From contig NZ_JACHXW010000027.1 of the NCBI RefSeq assembly GCF_014192395.1, positions 44,312-108,311 of the forward strand: a stretch of 64,000 nucleotides of DNA, given 5' to 3'. The notes below the pieces were generated by a model. It had not been told where the DNA came from. It ran no database searches and saw only the letters and a program-made list of their open reading frames with translations. This stretch comes from Paenibacillus endophyticus (GTDB taxonomy: Bacteria; Bacillota; Bacilli; Paenibacillales; Paenibacillaceae). Positions 17,222 to 25,272 of this stretch are shown here, in pieces (within the stretch, counting starts at the first letter, position 1; the number at the start of each line of letters is the position of its first letter). Position numbers and translations under genes: made by a program.

Positions 17222-17656
17222 CTACAACCGTTTAATCGCTGCACGAGCAAGCTCGTCACAGCGATTGTTCCATTCATTGTCACTGTGGCCTTTTACCTTT
17301 ACGTATTCTACCTTATGCTTCTTCATAAGCTCCCAAAGCGCCTTCCAAAGCTCTTGATTCTCAACGGGCTCTTGCTTGCTGTTTTTCCAGCCGTTGCGGA
17401 GCCAACCTTTAATCCAGCCCTTCTGAAAGCAATTCACGACATATGCGGAATCGCTGTACACCTTGACCTGACACGGCTCCTTCAGAATGCATAGGCCTTC
17501 GATCACGGCTTGGATCTCCATGCGATTGTTTGTCGTGTGCTTCTCCGCGCCTGAGATTTCCTTCTGATGGACGCCAAAAAAGAGCACCGCTCCCCAGCCG
17601 CCCGGACCCGGGTTGCCAGAGCATGCTCCATCCGTATAGATCATAACGTCCTTCAT
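17222..17656 (-). CDS. rnhA: Ribonuclease HI
   Basis: A 144-residue enzyme degrading the RNA strand of RNA-DNA hybrids. IYTDGACSGNPGPGGWG, NRMEIQAVIEGL, YSDSAYVVNCF and KGHSDNEWNNRCDELA carry the catalytic Asp, Glu, Asp and Asp of the DEDD site. A GGAGG site lies 8 nt before the ATG. It is in a minus-strand run between the signal peptidase gene and queG, 13 and 3 nt from them. Confidence 0.96.
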   Translation of the reverse strand: MKDVMIYTDGACSGNPGPGGWGAVLFFGVHQKEISGAEKHTTNNRMEIQAVIEGLCILKEPCQVKVYSDSAYVVNCFQKGWIKGWLRNGWKNSKQEPVENQELWKALWELMKKHKVEYVKVKGHSDNEWNNRCDELARAAIKRL

Positions 17657-17669
17657 AGTTGAATCCTCC

Positions 17670-18293
17670 TTAGAGCGCTTTTATCTCTTTGAATGGCCAT
17701 AGGATGAAATCCGCCCTGCCCCTAATAAGCCCTTTCGGCACCGCATGGAACGATCTGCTGTCCAAGCTTGCCCTAGCGTGGCGATTGTCTCCCATGACAA
17801 AGTAATGCCCATCGTTAATAACCTCTGGCCCGTAGCTCATATCTTCAATTGCAGTGTCCGTATAAGGCTCATCGACAAGCAATCCATTACGATAAAGCTG
17901 CTGGTCATGAACCTCGATGCGGTCGCCGGGAATGCCGACAATGCGTTTGACTAAGTACTTCTGCTCCCCGTCGCCTGTATCCGGTTCCTTCAGAATAACG
18001 ACATCGCCAACCTTCGGCTTGCTGACCAGATATATAAATTTGTTTACAAACAGCCATTCATGAGCGGTAAGCGTCGGCTCCATGGAATGCCCTTCAACCT
18101 TAGAGAGGTTGAATACAAAAAAATGCAGGAGCAGCACGACCGAAAAGGCAATGATCAGCGTTTTGGCCCAATCCTCCGTCTCTGTCATCCAGCGTGGCCG
18201 CTTGCCGGCAGGTGTCTGCTTGGAAGCACCGGCTTCCTGGTTCTCAGCAGCTTGATCCTTGTCTCGGCCGCCGCTCAGCTCGTTCATGCTCAT
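17670..18293 (-). CDS. lepB: Signal peptidase I
   Basis: A 207-residue membrane-anchored serine/lysine protease that removes Sec signal peptides outside the membrane. A polar N-terminal tail and one transmembrane helix (about 44-63) precede EGHSMEPTL with catalytic Ser70, YLVKRIVGIPGDRIEV with catalytic Lys116, and GDNRHASLDSR-type box E (here GDNRHARASLDSRSF). This is the single-helix SipS type of bacilli. Its ATG overlaps the stop of the upstream DUF402 gene (ATGA), so translation is coupled. Confidence 0.95.
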   Translation of the reverse strand: MSMNELSGGRDKDQAAENQEAGASKQTPAGKRPRWMTETEDWAKTLIIAFSVVLLLHFFVFNLSKVEGHSMEPTLTAHEWLFVNKFIYLVSKPKVGDVVILKEPDTGDGEQKYLVKRIVGIPGDRIEVHDQQLYRNGLLVDEPYTDTAIEDMSYGPEVINDGHYFVMGDNRHARASLDSRSFHAVPKGLIRGRADFILWPFKEIKAL

Positions 18294-18847
18294 TGTTCCA
18301 CCTCATCGCTGCGTTTGACCCATGCCTCGTAATAGGATGTAATGAGCTTATCCTGGAAAGGTGACAGGTTCTGATCCATGCGCTCCAATAGCGCAGAAAG
18401 GCCGATCTGCACCTTCTCATCCACCATCTTCGGATAGTGATAGGCCGCCTTATGCAGCTCATACTCATCTTGATCCACGATGGACCTCTCGCCGCCTGCC
18501 GTACGAATAACATCCAGGTCGTAATCAATATAGGTCAATACATCGCCCTGCAAATAAGGAGGAGAAGCAATGTTGCAATAGTAGCGAACGCCTCCTTCTT
18601 CCAATAAAGCAACGACATTGAACCACTGCTTCGGTATAAAAAACGAGACTGCCGGCACACGGCTGATCCATATCTTCCCATCCGACTCTTGAATTGGCGT
18701 TTGGCGGTTAATGAATACCTTCATCGCTTCCGCTCTATGCTTGTCATCAAGCAGCTCGTCCGGAACAAGCCAATTCTGCTGCCAAGTACGGTGAATGTGA
18801 CCGTTATGTTTAAAGCTTTTGATAACACAGTGCCGATATGGTTCCAT
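18290..18847 (-). CDS. DUF402 protein, probable nucleoside di/triphosphatase (Ntdp-like)
   Basis: A 185-residue protein of the DUF402 family, whose characterised Gram-positive members hydrolyse nucleoside tri- and diphosphates. The IKSFKHNGHIHRTW start, the WFNVVALLEEGGVRYYCNIASPP strands and TYIDYDLDVIR with its acidic metal-binding residues are visible, followed by a C-terminal helix. Start at 18847 (MEPYRH), with GAGGAG 7 nt upstream; the longer frame is unsupported. The stop overlaps the signal peptidase start. Confidence 0.85.
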   Translation of the reverse strand: MEPYRHCVIKSFKHNGHIHRTWQQNWLVPDELLDDKHRAEAMKVFINRQTPIQESDGKIWISRVPAVSFFIPKQWFNVVALLEEGGVRYYCNIASPPYLQGDVLTYIDYDLDVIRTAGGERSIVDQDEYELHKAAYHYPKMVDEKVQIGLSALLERMDQNLSPFQDKLITSYYEAWVKRSDEVEQ

Positions 18848-18876
18848 CCCGTTCTCCTCATATAGTATATAGTAAT

Positions 18877-18924
18877 AAGAAAAGCATATCTGACCGCCAA
18901 AAGCAATGGCGATGCAGATATGCC
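18877..18924 (-). terminator. Terminator between the GNAT gene and the DUF402 gene
   Basis: Arms GGGCATATCTG/CAGATATGC enclose a second small stem (CGCCA/TGGCG). On the minus strand TTTTCTTATT follows. Confidence 0.7.
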
Positions 18925-18956
18925 CTGCGTACAACGTACATGCAGTAAAGTTCGCG

Positions 18957-19379
18957 TTAACCGGCTACAATACTAAGCTTCTGAAATGATCTGATAAAAT
19001 CGTTGGCAACGTAGCCCATCGATTCATACAGCGGCAGAACAGGCTCATTGTGCTCGTCCGCGGTAATTAGTATCTTTGTGACATTGCGCTGTTCGAAGCG
19101 CTGACGCAGTGACTGGATAAGCGTTTTGCCGATCCCTTTCCGTTGGTGGAGGGGAGACACGGCAATGCGATAATAATAACCTTTGTTATTATCGATCGTA
19201 CCGATAATCATGCCCACGATCTCGGAGTTTTCGACAGCGACTAGAACCAAATCACTATCCCATGACAACTGGCGGGCAAAAGCCTCCATCGTTTGTTCGT
19301 AGCACTCTTCGGTAAGAACATCCTCAAGCAGTGCTGTAATTGGTCGGTAATCGGACAGCTGGAAGGAACGAACATTCAT
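18957..19379 (-). CDS. GNAT family N-acetyltransferase
   Basis: A 140-residue acetyl-CoA-dependent acetyltransferase. It has the GNAT core: AVENSEIVGMIIG on the central strand, YRIAVSPLHQRKGIGKTLIQ with the R-x-x-G-x-G CoA loop, and LYESMGYVANDFIRSF at the end. The acceptor is unknown. GAAGGTG lies 8 nt before the ATG. Its own terminator separates it from the downstream run. Confidence 0.88.
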   Translation of the reverse strand: MNVRSFQLSDYRPITALLEDVLTEECYEQTMEAFARQLSWDSDLVLVAVENSEIVGMIIGTIDNNKGYYYRIAVSPLHQRKGIGKTLIQSLRQRFEQRNVTKILITADEHNEPVLPLYESMGYVANDFIRSFQKLSIVAG

Positions 19380-19655
19380 TAAAATTACACCTTCTATACC
19401 ATGTCATAGTACTGCATTTAGAATATATTACGACAAAATTTAACGAAATCCTGCTTGAATCTTTAATATTCCTTAAAAAAATTAAACAAATCATCGATTA
19501 TCTCGTGAAAACGCTTTATATTAAGCGCTTACAGTCATTTAATCGGTTTTTGTGTTAACGGATGCCGTTCCTTGCACCTACTTCGTATAATTTCCATAGG
19601 ACGGTGATACCCTATTTCGAGCGCTGTTCCCCTTTCGACTTTTGAAACAATAATG
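19380..19655. other. Intergenic region upstream of sodA
   Basis: AT-rich spacer between the divergent GNAT gene and sodA. It contains CTCGTGAAAACGCTTTATATTAAG-like AT-rich sequence near 19500-19525 that resembles a catabolite-type half-site. I see no gene and no clear terminator here. Confidence 0.4.
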
Positions 19656-19684
19656 TTGATTTATTCGATCGGATAAGGGATAAT
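19656..19684 (+). promoter_or_regulatory. Probable sigma-A promoter of sodA
   Basis: TTGATT and GATAAT are separated by 17 nt, about 40 nt before the sodA start codon. Confidence 0.55.
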
Positions 19685-19724
19685 GGAATGGAATAACTAC
19701 ATACAAATTAGGAGGCTGTAAATA

Positions 19725-20336
19725 ATGGCACATCAACTACCAGCTTTGCCTTACGCGCACAACGCACTTGAGCCGCACATCGATGCGACTACAATGGAAA
19801 TTCACCACGGCCGTCACCATAACGCATACGTGACTAACCTTAACGCTGCACTGGAGTCCGCTCCAGAATTGCAAAGCAAATCAATCGACGAATTGATTGC
19901 TGACCTTGCAAGCGTACCTGAAGCCATTCGCACAGCTGTTCGCAACAACGGCGGCGGACATGCTAACCACAGCTTGTTCTGGGAAACAATTGCTCCGAAC
20001 GCTGGCGGCGCACCAACTGGCGCTCTTGCAGCTGCAATCGAAAGCGAGCTTGGCGGCTTCGAGGCTTTCAAAGCTGATTTCGCTAAAGCAGCAACAACTC
20101 GTTTCGGCAGCGGCTGGGCATTCCTAGCAGTTGCTAACGGCAAATTGAAAGTATACAGCTTGCCGAACCAAGACAGCCCGATCATGGAAGGCGAAACGCC
20201 AGTTCTTGGTCTTGATGTATGGGAGCACGCTTACTACCTGAACTACCAAAACAAACGTCCTGATTACATCGCGGCGTTCTGGAACGTAGTTAACTGGGAT
20301 GAAGTTGGCAAACGTTACGAAGCAGCTGTAAAATAA
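19725..20336 (+). CDS. sodA: Superoxide dismutase (Mn/Fe)
   Basis: A 203-residue cytosolic enzyme that turns superoxide into peroxide and oxygen. The metal ligands are His27 (MEIHHGRHHNAY), His82 (GGGHANHSLFW), Asp164 and His168 (LGLDVWEHAYYLNYQ). The length and sequence match the main Mn-SOD of bacilli. Strong AGGAGG, a strong terminator and biased codon use suggest high expression. It is a single-gene unit. Confidence 0.97.
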   Translation: MAHQLPALPYAHNALEPHIDATTMEIHHGRHHNAYVTNLNAALESAPELQSKSIDELIADLASVPEAIRTAVRNNGGGHANHSLFWETIAPNAGGAPTGALAAAIESELGGFEAFKADFAKAATTRFGSGWAFLAVANGKLKVYSLPNQDSPIMEGETPVLGLDVWEHAYYLNYQNKRPDYIAAFWNVVNWDEVGKRYEAAVK

Positions 20337-20348
20337 TTGTTTGGAATT

Positions 20349-20390
20349 GAAACGGCGCTTGTCTCATTTATGAGACGGCGTCGTTTTTTT
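20349..20390 (+). terminator. Terminator of sodA
   Basis: Stem AACGGCGCTTGTCTC with GAGACGGCGTCGTT around a 6-nt loop, then a run of seven T. Confidence 0.85.
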
Positions 20391-20473
20391 GCGTTATACG
20401 CTGCATACACCGGATAGGCAATTGCCGCATACGATAGATAAGGATAGATGCCTAATCTGTTTCGTAAAGGAGT

Positions 20474-21307
20474 ATGAGTGCTTGTATGGATTATACTTAC
20501 ACTAACGAGCAACAATTTCCTGCGTACACGCAGCAAGCGATGACAACCGGCACCCGCAGCGACTGCGGCTGCGGCGGGCCTAGGTCCATTATGCCGCCTC
20601 CCCCGCCAGGCGGCGGCTTCGGCCCTCCAGGGCCAGGGCCGTTCCCGCCTGGGCCGGGGCCGTTCCCGCCTGGGCCAGGGCCGTTACCGCCTGGACCAGG
20701 GCCGTTCCCTCCAGGGCCAGGGCCATTCCCTCCTGGACCAGGGCCGTTCCCGCCTGGACCAGGGCCGTTCCCTCCTGGACCAGGGCCGTTCCCTCCTGGA
20801 CCAGGGCCGTTCCCGCCTGGACCAGGGCCGTTCCCTCCAGGGCCAGGGCCGTTCCCTCCAGGGCCAGGGCCGTTCCCTCCGCCGCGTCCGCCGTTTCCAT
20901 TTCCGTTCCCTATTCCGTTTCCCATTCCTCTGCCGTTTCCTCCTGGGCAGCAGGCGTCGGTGACGGTTATAATCAACGGAGGCAGAACGTTTCCTAACGT
21001 CACGCAGGCCTACAGGGTTCCTTTCCGTCCAGGCTTGACGATTTATCAGGCATTAGCAGAAACAGGCGCCGTTCGCTTCAACTTCAACGGACAAATCGTT
21101 TCCGTCAGCGGCGTGCCCATTGGCGGCAGAACCACTTATCAGCTTCAACTGAATGGACGCGTCATACCGGCATCGCTGCTTAGCTTCCCTGTTCAACGTA
21201 ACGATTCTGTAGCTCTCGTGCTGATTTTCAATCCGATATTGCGCGAAGAGGAAGGCGAGCTCGCTTATGAGCAGGACTTCCTTGGATCATCTAGCGAGCA
21301 GGACTAG
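20474..21307 (+). CDS. Gly/Pro repeat protein with beta-grasp-like (DUF4430-type) C-terminal domain
   Basis: A 277-residue protein with no signal peptide. A short polar N-terminus with CGCGG is followed by twelve GPGPFPP-type heptads (about residues 52-138), a Pro/Phe-rich bridge, and a C-terminal domain of about 100 residues. That domain (SVTVIINGGRTFP, RPGLTIYQALAE, FNGQIVSVSGVPIGG, YQLQLNGRVIP, NDSVALVLIF) resembles the DUF4430/transcobalamin-like beta-grasp fold. The Pro/Gly stalk with a small adhesive domain could suit a spore or cell surface, but this is inference. AAAGGAG lies only 1 nt before the ATG at 20474 and 13 nt before the next one at 20486, so the start is uncertain. Confidence 0.72.
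   Translation: MSACMDYTYTNEQQFPAYTQQAMTTGTRSDCGCGGPRSIMPPPPPGGGFGPPGPGPFPPGPGPFPPGPGPLPPGPGPFPPGPGPFPPGPGPFPPGPGPFPPGPGPFPPGPGPFPPGPGPFPPGPGPFPPGPGPFPPPRPPFPFPFPIPFPIPLPFPPGQQASVTVIINGGRTFPNVTQAYRVPFRPGLTIYQALAETGAVRFNFNGQIVSVSGVPIGGRTTYQLQLNGRVIPASLLSFPVQRNDSVALVLIFNPILREEEGELAYEQDFLGSSSEQD
20632..20880 (+). repeat. In-frame 21-bp coding minisatellite (GPGPFPP heptads)
   Basis: Twelve near-identical 21-bp units lie inside the Gly/Pro gene. Most variation is synonymous (CCG/CCT/CCA, GGG/GGA), with one Phe-to-Leu change in the third unit. The unit length is a multiple of three, so copy-number change keeps the frame. Confidence 0.92.
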
Positions 21308-21340
21308 GTTCATCATCATATCCGACCTGCTCCGATAACC

Positions 21341-21392
21341 AAAAAGCGAGAGAAGCCGTTTCCCCTGAACGGCTTTCTCTCGCTCTTTTTTT
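21341..21392. terminator. Bidirectional terminator between convergent genes
   Basis: Stem GCGAGAGAAGCCGTT/AACGGCTTTCTCTCGC has A-run and T-run flanks on both sides. It serves the Gly/Pro gene (plus) and the S1C protease gene (minus). Confidence 0.9.
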
Positions 21393-21419
21393 GTGCGTAA
21401 TCCTACTGTTTGGAGCTGT

Positions 21420-22538
21420 TTATTTGATCGCTTTTCCTTTGCCGCTTACCAGCTTCAATTGATCATTCTCATAGCCAACCTCATAGGTGACCTGATACTT
21501 GCTCAATACATATTTGCCGTCGACGCGCTCATCCACCGAAATAACCGCAATGACCGTAGCTTTGTCGTCTCTGCTGTCCTTCACGTGCATATCGTCGATG
21601 ACGACATTCAAGGTGCCTAGATATCCTTCTCTAAATTTCTCATAGCTCGTGCCTTCTTTCCAATTCCCTCCGAGCAGCGAGTAGGCGTAGACATAATCCG
21701 CATTGTTAAGACTGTCGTAGAAATGCGTCACGAGATAACCTGCGAACTCTTCTACTTTCGCGTCAGCCTCGTTAACAGCAGACTCCTCTGACACTTCCAG
21801 CTCCGGCAGCTCCGCCATAGGCTCCTTCGACCAGCTTTCCGCTATATCAATTACGTTCGAGATTGGCATGCTGAACCCTATGGAGCCTTGCTCGTATCCA
21901 GCCGAATTGATCCCCAGCACAGCGCCGGTCGATCGGTCGACAAGCGGGCCTCCGCTATTGCCTGGCGCGATTGGCGCCGATATTTGGTACAAATCAGAGT
22001 AAAGATACGGCTCGATCTCGAAGCTCCGTCCGAGTCCGCTAATAATGCCGGTTGTCACCGTATTTTGAAAACCGAGCGGGCTTCCTACCGCCATTACCTC
22101 GTCGCCGACCTCAGCTTTTTCATCGCGCACAAGCTGCAGCGGCTCGGTGCCTGCCAGTGCATCGACACGCACAACAGCAACATCCGTCACCGTACTGATG
22201 CCGATGACTTCACCTTCGAGCTCACGAGCATCAGCGGTTTTGATTTTTACCTTTTTGGCGCCTGCAACGACATGTGCGTTCGTAATCAGGTCTCCCTCCG
22301 AGTTATAGAGAAACCCGGAGCCTTGTGTGCCGTCATCCGTTTCGATCATCACAACGAGTTTCTGCGTTTCGAATATAATATCCTTCAATGACTTTTTTTT
22401 CGATTCATCGGCAATTGCAAGCAGCGGCTTTCCTTCTAGTCTGCTTGGCACCTCTGAATGGATAGCTGCTGCAGCCGCCATTCCTCCGCACAAGATCAAG
22501 GCGGAAGCGATCGCGCTGATCCACGCTCGTTTGCTCAT
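21420..22538 (-). CDS. S1C trypsin-like serine protease (HtrA/DegP type) without PDZ domain
   Basis: A 372-residue exported or membrane-anchored protease. The N-terminal hydrophobic segment (residues 7-27) is followed by a trypsin-like domain with catalytic His (TNAHVVAG), Asp (VTDVAVVRV) and Ser (APGNSGGPLV). Instead of the usual PDZ domain there is an acidic linker and a C-terminal region of about 110 residues (FAGYLVTHFYDSLNNADYV through YEVGYENDQLKLVSGKG) that looks like an NTF2/SnoaL-like fold. It is probably extracytoplasmic quality control. It lies 12 nt downstream of a zinc-ribbon membrane protein gene and is likely co-transcribed with it. Confidence 0.88.
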   Translation of the reverse strand: MSKRAWISAIASALILCGGMAAAAAIHSEVPSRLEGKPLLAIADESKKKSLKDIIFETQKLVVMIETDDGTQGSGFLYNSEGDLITNAHVVAGAKKVKIKTADARELEGEVIGISTVTDVAVVRVDALAGTEPLQLVRDEKAEVGDEVMAVGSPLGFQNTVTTGIISGLGRSFEIEPYLYSDLYQISAPIAPGNSGGPLVDRSTGAVLGINSAGYEQGSIGFSMPISNVIDIAESWSKEPMAELPELEVSEESAVNEADAKVEEFAGYLVTHFYDSLNNADYVYAYSLLGGNWKEGTSYEKFREGYLGTLNVVIDDMHVKDSRDDKATVIAVISVDERVDGKYVLSKYQVTYEVGYENDQLKLVSGKGKAIK

Positions 22539-22550
22539 CTCACCACCACC

Positions 22551-23810
22551 TTAATCCAAGTACCATGTCGCATGATCCACGACGACAGTCGTATTCTGAA
22601 TGTAGACGCCGTATACGGTGCTTGTAAAGCGAATGCTCTCGCCCGGTTCTACATAATCAGGCGTTGCCTCGGCCGTGCCGGAGCCTACCTCATTGCCTTC
22701 GGCGTCGCGTACGATAAATTTCACGGAAATCGAATAAATCGGACGCGTTGCCGCATTTCTTAACTCGCCTTCAATGTTCAGGTCACCGAATTCATCCAGC
22801 GTTGATTCAATCTGGACGACCTCAACGGCTGCTGTCTGATTTTTCAAATCCTCCGCTGCCGCTTGCTGCATGGCGTGCTCCAGCCGGCGCTGCTCATCCC
22901 GCTCGTACGCAGCCTGAGCATCGGTAATTTTTTTCTCCAGATTAATCAGCTTGACTTCATCCTTGGCATACAACAGTCCCTTGCCCGTTATCGCCAAAGC
23001 ATCGGAATAACTTTTCTTCTTCAGTAAAGCATCTGCTTCCTTTATGCTAATCTCTACGATTTTAACAATAATTTGCTCTTTCACGGCAGCAGCTTCTTCG
23101 CCCTCCAGCTGACTTGCGATGCTGAGCTTCGCTCCCAGCTCATCCACTGTATTCAAATCAGCCAGCTCCGCTGTCAGCTTCAATACGTTAAGCTTTACGG
23201 CATACCCCCGCAGCTGTTCTTTCATACTCAAAAAAATCGGCTCGCTATGCCCATGCAGCTCATTTTTAGCTTTCTCAATGGTCAGCTCAGCGTCTTCCAG
23301 ATTTTTCTCCTCCAGCTGCTTGCCTGCGGCTGCGACAGAACGCGACAGCTCGATTGCCATCGCAACGATCTCCAGATCCTTCTGAACCGAGGCAAAAGCG
23401 GGCCTGGCTTCTGCTGCCTCTTTAAGCTTAGCCTGCGCCACTTCATATTTGCCTTCCAGCGCTGACGTCCTCGCTTCTAATTGCAGCTTGACAACTCTAT
23501 CATTCATTCCAGCTTGATATATATAGTAACTAAACAGCGAGGCACCTGTAACGAGCAAAAGAATAACAGGCAGCAGCCATGCCCAAGCCGACCCTCTTCT
23601 CTTTCCTCGATATACGCCTGCCGGCACGCTCAAGCTCTCTATCGTCCCTGCTCGCCTTGTCTCTATGGCAGCAGCCGTTTCCAATACGACCAATGTACTC
23701 TCCGAGCTAACGCTTGCCGTTTCATTCTCTTCAGCAGCAAGCAACCTGCCGCACTGGCTGCAATAAACCGCATCGTCTGTGCGCTTCTTTCCACAATGAT
23801 GGCAATACAC
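22551..23810 (-). CDS. Zinc-ribbon, single-span membrane protein with coiled coil and FxLYD-like domain
   Basis: A 419-residue protein. The N-terminal zinc ribbon CHHCGKKRTDDAVYCSQCG (two CxxC pairs) is cytosolic. A basic stretch and one transmembrane helix (about 78-100) precede a long Ala/Glu/Lys-rich coiled coil (about 105-320). A C-terminal beta domain (VVQIESTLDEFGDLNIEGELRN..., SISVKFIVRDAEG, EPGESIRFTSTVYG) resembles the FxLYD family. The start is a GTG with GGGGGA 9 nt upstream. The arrangement suggests a sensor or scaffold spanning the membrane, paired with the S1C protease that follows 12 nt later. Confidence 0.8.
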   Translation of the reverse strand: MYCHHCGKKRTDDAVYCSQCGRLLAAEENETASVSSESTLVVLETAAAIETRRAGTIESLSVPAGVYRGKRRGSAWAWLLPVILLLVTGASLFSYYIYQAGMNDRVVKLQLEARTSALEGKYEVAQAKLKEAAEARPAFASVQKDLEIVAMAIELSRSVAAAGKQLEEKNLEDAELTIEKAKNELHGHSEPIFLSMKEQLRGYAVKLNVLKLTAELADLNTVDELGAKLSIASQLEGEEAAAVKEQIIVKIVEISIKEADALLKKKSYSDALAITGKGLLYAKDEVKLINLEKKITDAQAAYERDEQRRLEHAMQQAAAEDLKNQTAAVEVVQIESTLDEFGDLNIEGELRNAATRPIYSISVKFIVRDAEGNEVGSGTAEATPDYVEPGESIRFTSTVYGVYIQNTTVVVDHATWYLD

Positions 23811-23978
23811 TCCCGTTCATCCCCCAGCCCATGAATCTCTCCACTCTCTCTATACACATTTATCTATTCTATCTCAAAAAGTAAATGATCTCCATTTTTA
23901 ATTAGTGGGAATTGCGTATCATTTAACTAAGACATCATATTGTTGATATCATACAGCGCCCCATTATTTCATGGCATA
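23811..23978. other. Spacer between the zinc-ribbon gene and the galU terminator
   Basis: AT-rich sequence likely holding the promoter of the zinc-ribbon/protease pair. No gene is seen. Confidence 0.4.
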
Positions 23979-23979
23979 C

Positions 23980-24028
23980 AAAAAGCAGCCTTACGGTCAC
24001 GAAAATAGTGACCGGATAGGCTGCTTAT
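23980..24028 (-). terminator. Terminator of galU
   Basis: Outer stem AAGCAGCCT/AGGCTGCTT and inner stem CGGTCAC/GTGACCG. On the minus strand TTTTTGTATG follows. It lies about 105 nt after the galU stop. Confidence 0.8.
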
Positions 24029-24134
24029 AACTTGCGGGTATATAATCTCCTCGATCAGAGACCTGACATTGCCTTTTTCGGCGGAAGAAGGTTCTAGTTC
24101 TAACTGTCATTCTTTCCTTACTTCAATACATATC

Positions 24135-25013
24135 CTATGCGTTGGTTTCCTTCAATCGCTCCAGCATGTACTTCCTTACGTCATCACCCAGATCCGCGCG
24201 CTCCAGCGCAAAGTCGATCGTAGCTTGAACAAAACCAAGCTTGTCGCCTACGTCATGCCTGCGGCCATCGAAACGGTAAGCGGTCAATGAAGAAAGCCGA
24301 TTTAATTGCTGCAAGCTGTCCGTAAGCTGAATCTCCCCCGCCTTTCCCGGCGCTGCGTTCTCCAGCAATCCAAATATAGCGGGATCCAGAACATAACGTC
24401 CTACAACCGCGTAATTGGTAGGTGCTTGACCGGCTGCCGGCTTTTCGATAATATCGCGTACGCGTGCAATCTGCTTGCCGCTTTCGATATCGACGATACC
24501 GTATTTATGGGTCTGGTTCCACGGCACTTCCATGACTGCGACAACCGATGATTGGTCACGCTCGTAGATATCCATCATTTGGCGCAAGCAAGGCGGGTCT
24601 GATTTCAGAATATCGTCGCCGAGCAGGACTGCGAAAGGCTCATCTCCGATAAAACGGCGCGCGCATAATACGGCATGCCCAAGTCCGAGCGGCTCCTTCT
24701 GCCTGACATAATAAATGTCCGCCAGCTGCGAAATTTTCTGCACCATCTCCAGCATTTCCTCGTTATGGCGAGCCTCCAGCTCCATCTCAAGCTCCGCTGA
24801 TTTGTCAAAATGGTCCTCGATTGCCCGCTTGTTGCGGCCGCTGACAATGACAATGCTCTCAATGCCAGAATTAACAGCTTCTTCTACAATATATTGAATA
24901 GCAGGCTTATCGATAATCGGGAGCATTTCCTTCGGCTGCGCTTTTGTTGCAGGCAAAAACCTTGTCCCTAGCCCTCCCGCCGGTATGATGGCTTTCCGTA
25001 TCCGCTTCTCCAT
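24135..25013 (-). CDS. galU: UTP--glucose-1-phosphate uridylyltransferase
   Basis: A 292-residue cytosolic nucleotidyltransferase making UDP-glucose for wall teichoic acid, glycolipid and polysaccharide synthesis. The N-terminal KAIIPAGGLGTRFLPATKAQPKEMLPI is the nucleotide-binding signature. EAVNSGIESIVIVSGRNKRAIEDHFD, VLLGDDI and IIEKPAAGQAPTNYAVVGRY follow. The length is typical. A GGGGGAG site precedes the ATG. It is a single-gene unit. Confidence 0.95.
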   Translation of the reverse strand: MEKRIRKAIIPAGGLGTRFLPATKAQPKEMLPIIDKPAIQYIVEEAVNSGIESIVIVSGRNKRAIEDHFDKSAELEMELEARHNEEMLEMVQKISQLADIYYVRQKEPLGLGHAVLCARRFIGDEPFAVLLGDDILKSDPPCLRQMMDIYERDQSSVVAVMEVPWNQTHKYGIVDIESGKQIARVRDIIEKPAAGQAPTNYAVVGRYVLDPAIFGLLENAAPGKAGEIQLTDSLQQLNRLSSLTAYRFDGRRHDVGDKLGFVQATIDFALERADLGDDVRKYMLERLKETNA

Positions 25014-25126
25014 TCAAGCTTCTCCCCCAAAACGTTACATGTATGATATATTCTCCCTCCATCATAACCGCTTGGCCCAGGTTTATCCATGCTTTAGGCA
25101 TTACAATATAGGAGCCATACCACAGC

Positions 25127-25272
25127 TATCGCTCTAACGTCACGAGAAGGAGACAAACTGCATGATCGTTCTAACACAACAAGAAATAGACACACCGTAT
25201 TATCGCTCTAACGCTTTGAGAAGGAGAAACCCTGCATTATCGCTTTATTGCCACGAGAGGGAGTCTCACAAT
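25127..25272. repeat. Three degenerate direct repeats overlapping the histidine kinase stop codon
   Basis: A block beginning TATCGCTCTAACG, followed by a GAGAAGGAGA-like core and CTGCAT, occurs near 25127 and 25200, and in weaker form at 25237-25272. The third copy contains the last codons and stop of the histidine kinase gene on the minus strand. Read on the plus strand, the repeats imitate ribosome sites plus ATG, but no gene follows. Confidence 0.65.

Noticed and set aside
20497..21003. Gly/Pro- or Gly/Asn-rich frames opposite the Gly/Pro repeat gene
   Set aside because: Antisense shadow of the 21-bp in-frame repeat. Only the plus-strand frame has a conserved C-terminal domain.
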